Origin: CAZABG01 sp964483465
GTDB lineage: Bacteria > Chlamydiota > Chlamydiia > Chlamydiales > Parachlamydiaceae
Direction of reading: 5' to 3'
DNA length: 13,550 nt
Assembly (NCBI GenBank): GCA_964483465.1
Contig: CAZABG010000069.1
Coordinates: forward strand, 1-13,550
Of this stretch, positions 13,368-13,550 are shown piece after piece. The stretch's first letter is position 1. Each line of letters begins with the position of its first letter. A model generated the notes under the pieces. It worked only from the letters and a program-made list of their open reading frames with translations, had not been told where the DNA came from and did not search any database. A program made the translations under genes and the position numbers.

Positions 13368-13550
13368 TTAGCCGTATAGGATTATGCCTTTTTGGCGAAT
13401 TAAAGACTTAGCTTCTTTAGTGATTTTATCGCAGCCGAAGAGATTCAAGCTGGTGAGGCTTTGAGGAAGTTTGGCAAGACCTGCGCACGTTTATACATAT
13501 CATATAAAAAGAGAAATGCTTACGAGGCTTAGAGGCAGGGTTGCAAGACC
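13368..13550 (-). pseudogene. C-terminal remnant of a leucine-rich-repeat gene, two in-frame stops
   Basis: Reading the minus strand from 13550 in one frame gives GLATLPLSLVSISLFI, a TGA, Tyr-Val, a TAA, then TCAGLAKLPQSLTSLNLFG followed by CDKITKEAKSLIRQKG and a TAA stop at 13368-13370. The two halves align as consecutive 23-residue LRR units (LATLPLSLVSISLF and LAKLPQSLTSLNLF). The TGA of the first unit falls where the second has the conserved Cys codon TGC. The stops lie inside an otherwise well-kept repeat, so the gene is most likely decayed, unless an intact copy starts after the TAA, for which no ATG is visible. The 5' part is outside the window. The LRR style (LPQSLTSLNL...GC.KIT.EA) differs from the LRR gene at 4795. 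Confidence 0.7.

Noticed and set aside
13267..13368. Plus-strand 34-codon open frame next to the LRR remnant
   Set aside because: No start codon, no ribosome binding site and no resemblance to a known protein.

Overview
The window reads as part of the chromosome of an amoeba-associated (Parachlamydiales-like) member of the Chlamydiota. This is an inference from four things: a SycD/LcrH-type type III secretion chaperone, leucine-rich-repeat proteins of the style common in such symbionts, a cytosolic bacterial glucoamylase, and moderate-to-low GC coding sequence with many short intergenic repeats. No rRNA, tRNA, CRISPR array, intact insertion sequence or phage gene was seen.

Layout. Bases 1-1071 (+) hold the C-terminal half of a CPC-type heavy-metal (probably Cu+) P-type ATPase cut by the window edge. 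A repeat and hairpin block follows (1070-1190). On the minus strand, 2322-1205 encodes a TPR class II type III chaperone that overlaps (ATGA) a small protein with a long hydrophobic segment, a likely secreted partner. A perfect 31-bp inverted repeat (2395-2471) separates this from the minus-strand kbl-tdh operon (4707-2477), which degrades threonine to glycine and acetyl-CoA. Divergent from kbl, the plus strand carries a 561-residue LRR protein overlapping by four bases (ATGA) a 786-residue GH15 glucoamylase (to 8837). A 234-residue protein of unknown function on the minus strand overlaps the glucoamylase 3' end by 65 bp. A composite repeat with long inverted arms and four internal hairpins fills 9541-9817. 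The last operon, on the minus strand (12984-9818), encodes a VKOR-thioredoxin fusion, a cystathionine beta-synthase-like enzyme and a cystathionine gamma-lyase/synthase, packed with a 4-bp overlap and a 6-bp gap. A consensus-like TTGACA promoter and a strong ribosome binding site precede it. The right end (13368-13550) holds the tail of a decayed LRR gene with two in-frame stops.

How the genes fit together. kbl-tdh supplies glycine and acetyl-CoA. CBS plus CGL would make cysteine from homocysteine and serine, and the co-transcribed VKOR-thioredoxin protein would make disulfides outside the membrane. This is a sensible grouping if, as in chlamydiae, the envelope is held together by disulfide-linked cysteine-rich proteins. 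The glucoamylase lacks a signal peptide and probably acts on the cell's own glycogen or maltodextrins.

The most unusual content is (i) the chaperone/hydrophobic-protein pair and (ii) a family of intergenic repeats made of GAAGGCA-like heptamers, a GAATAGCGACAGA core and arrays of small hairpins whose stems change sequence while keeping pairing. These repeats lie within a few bases of three stop codons.
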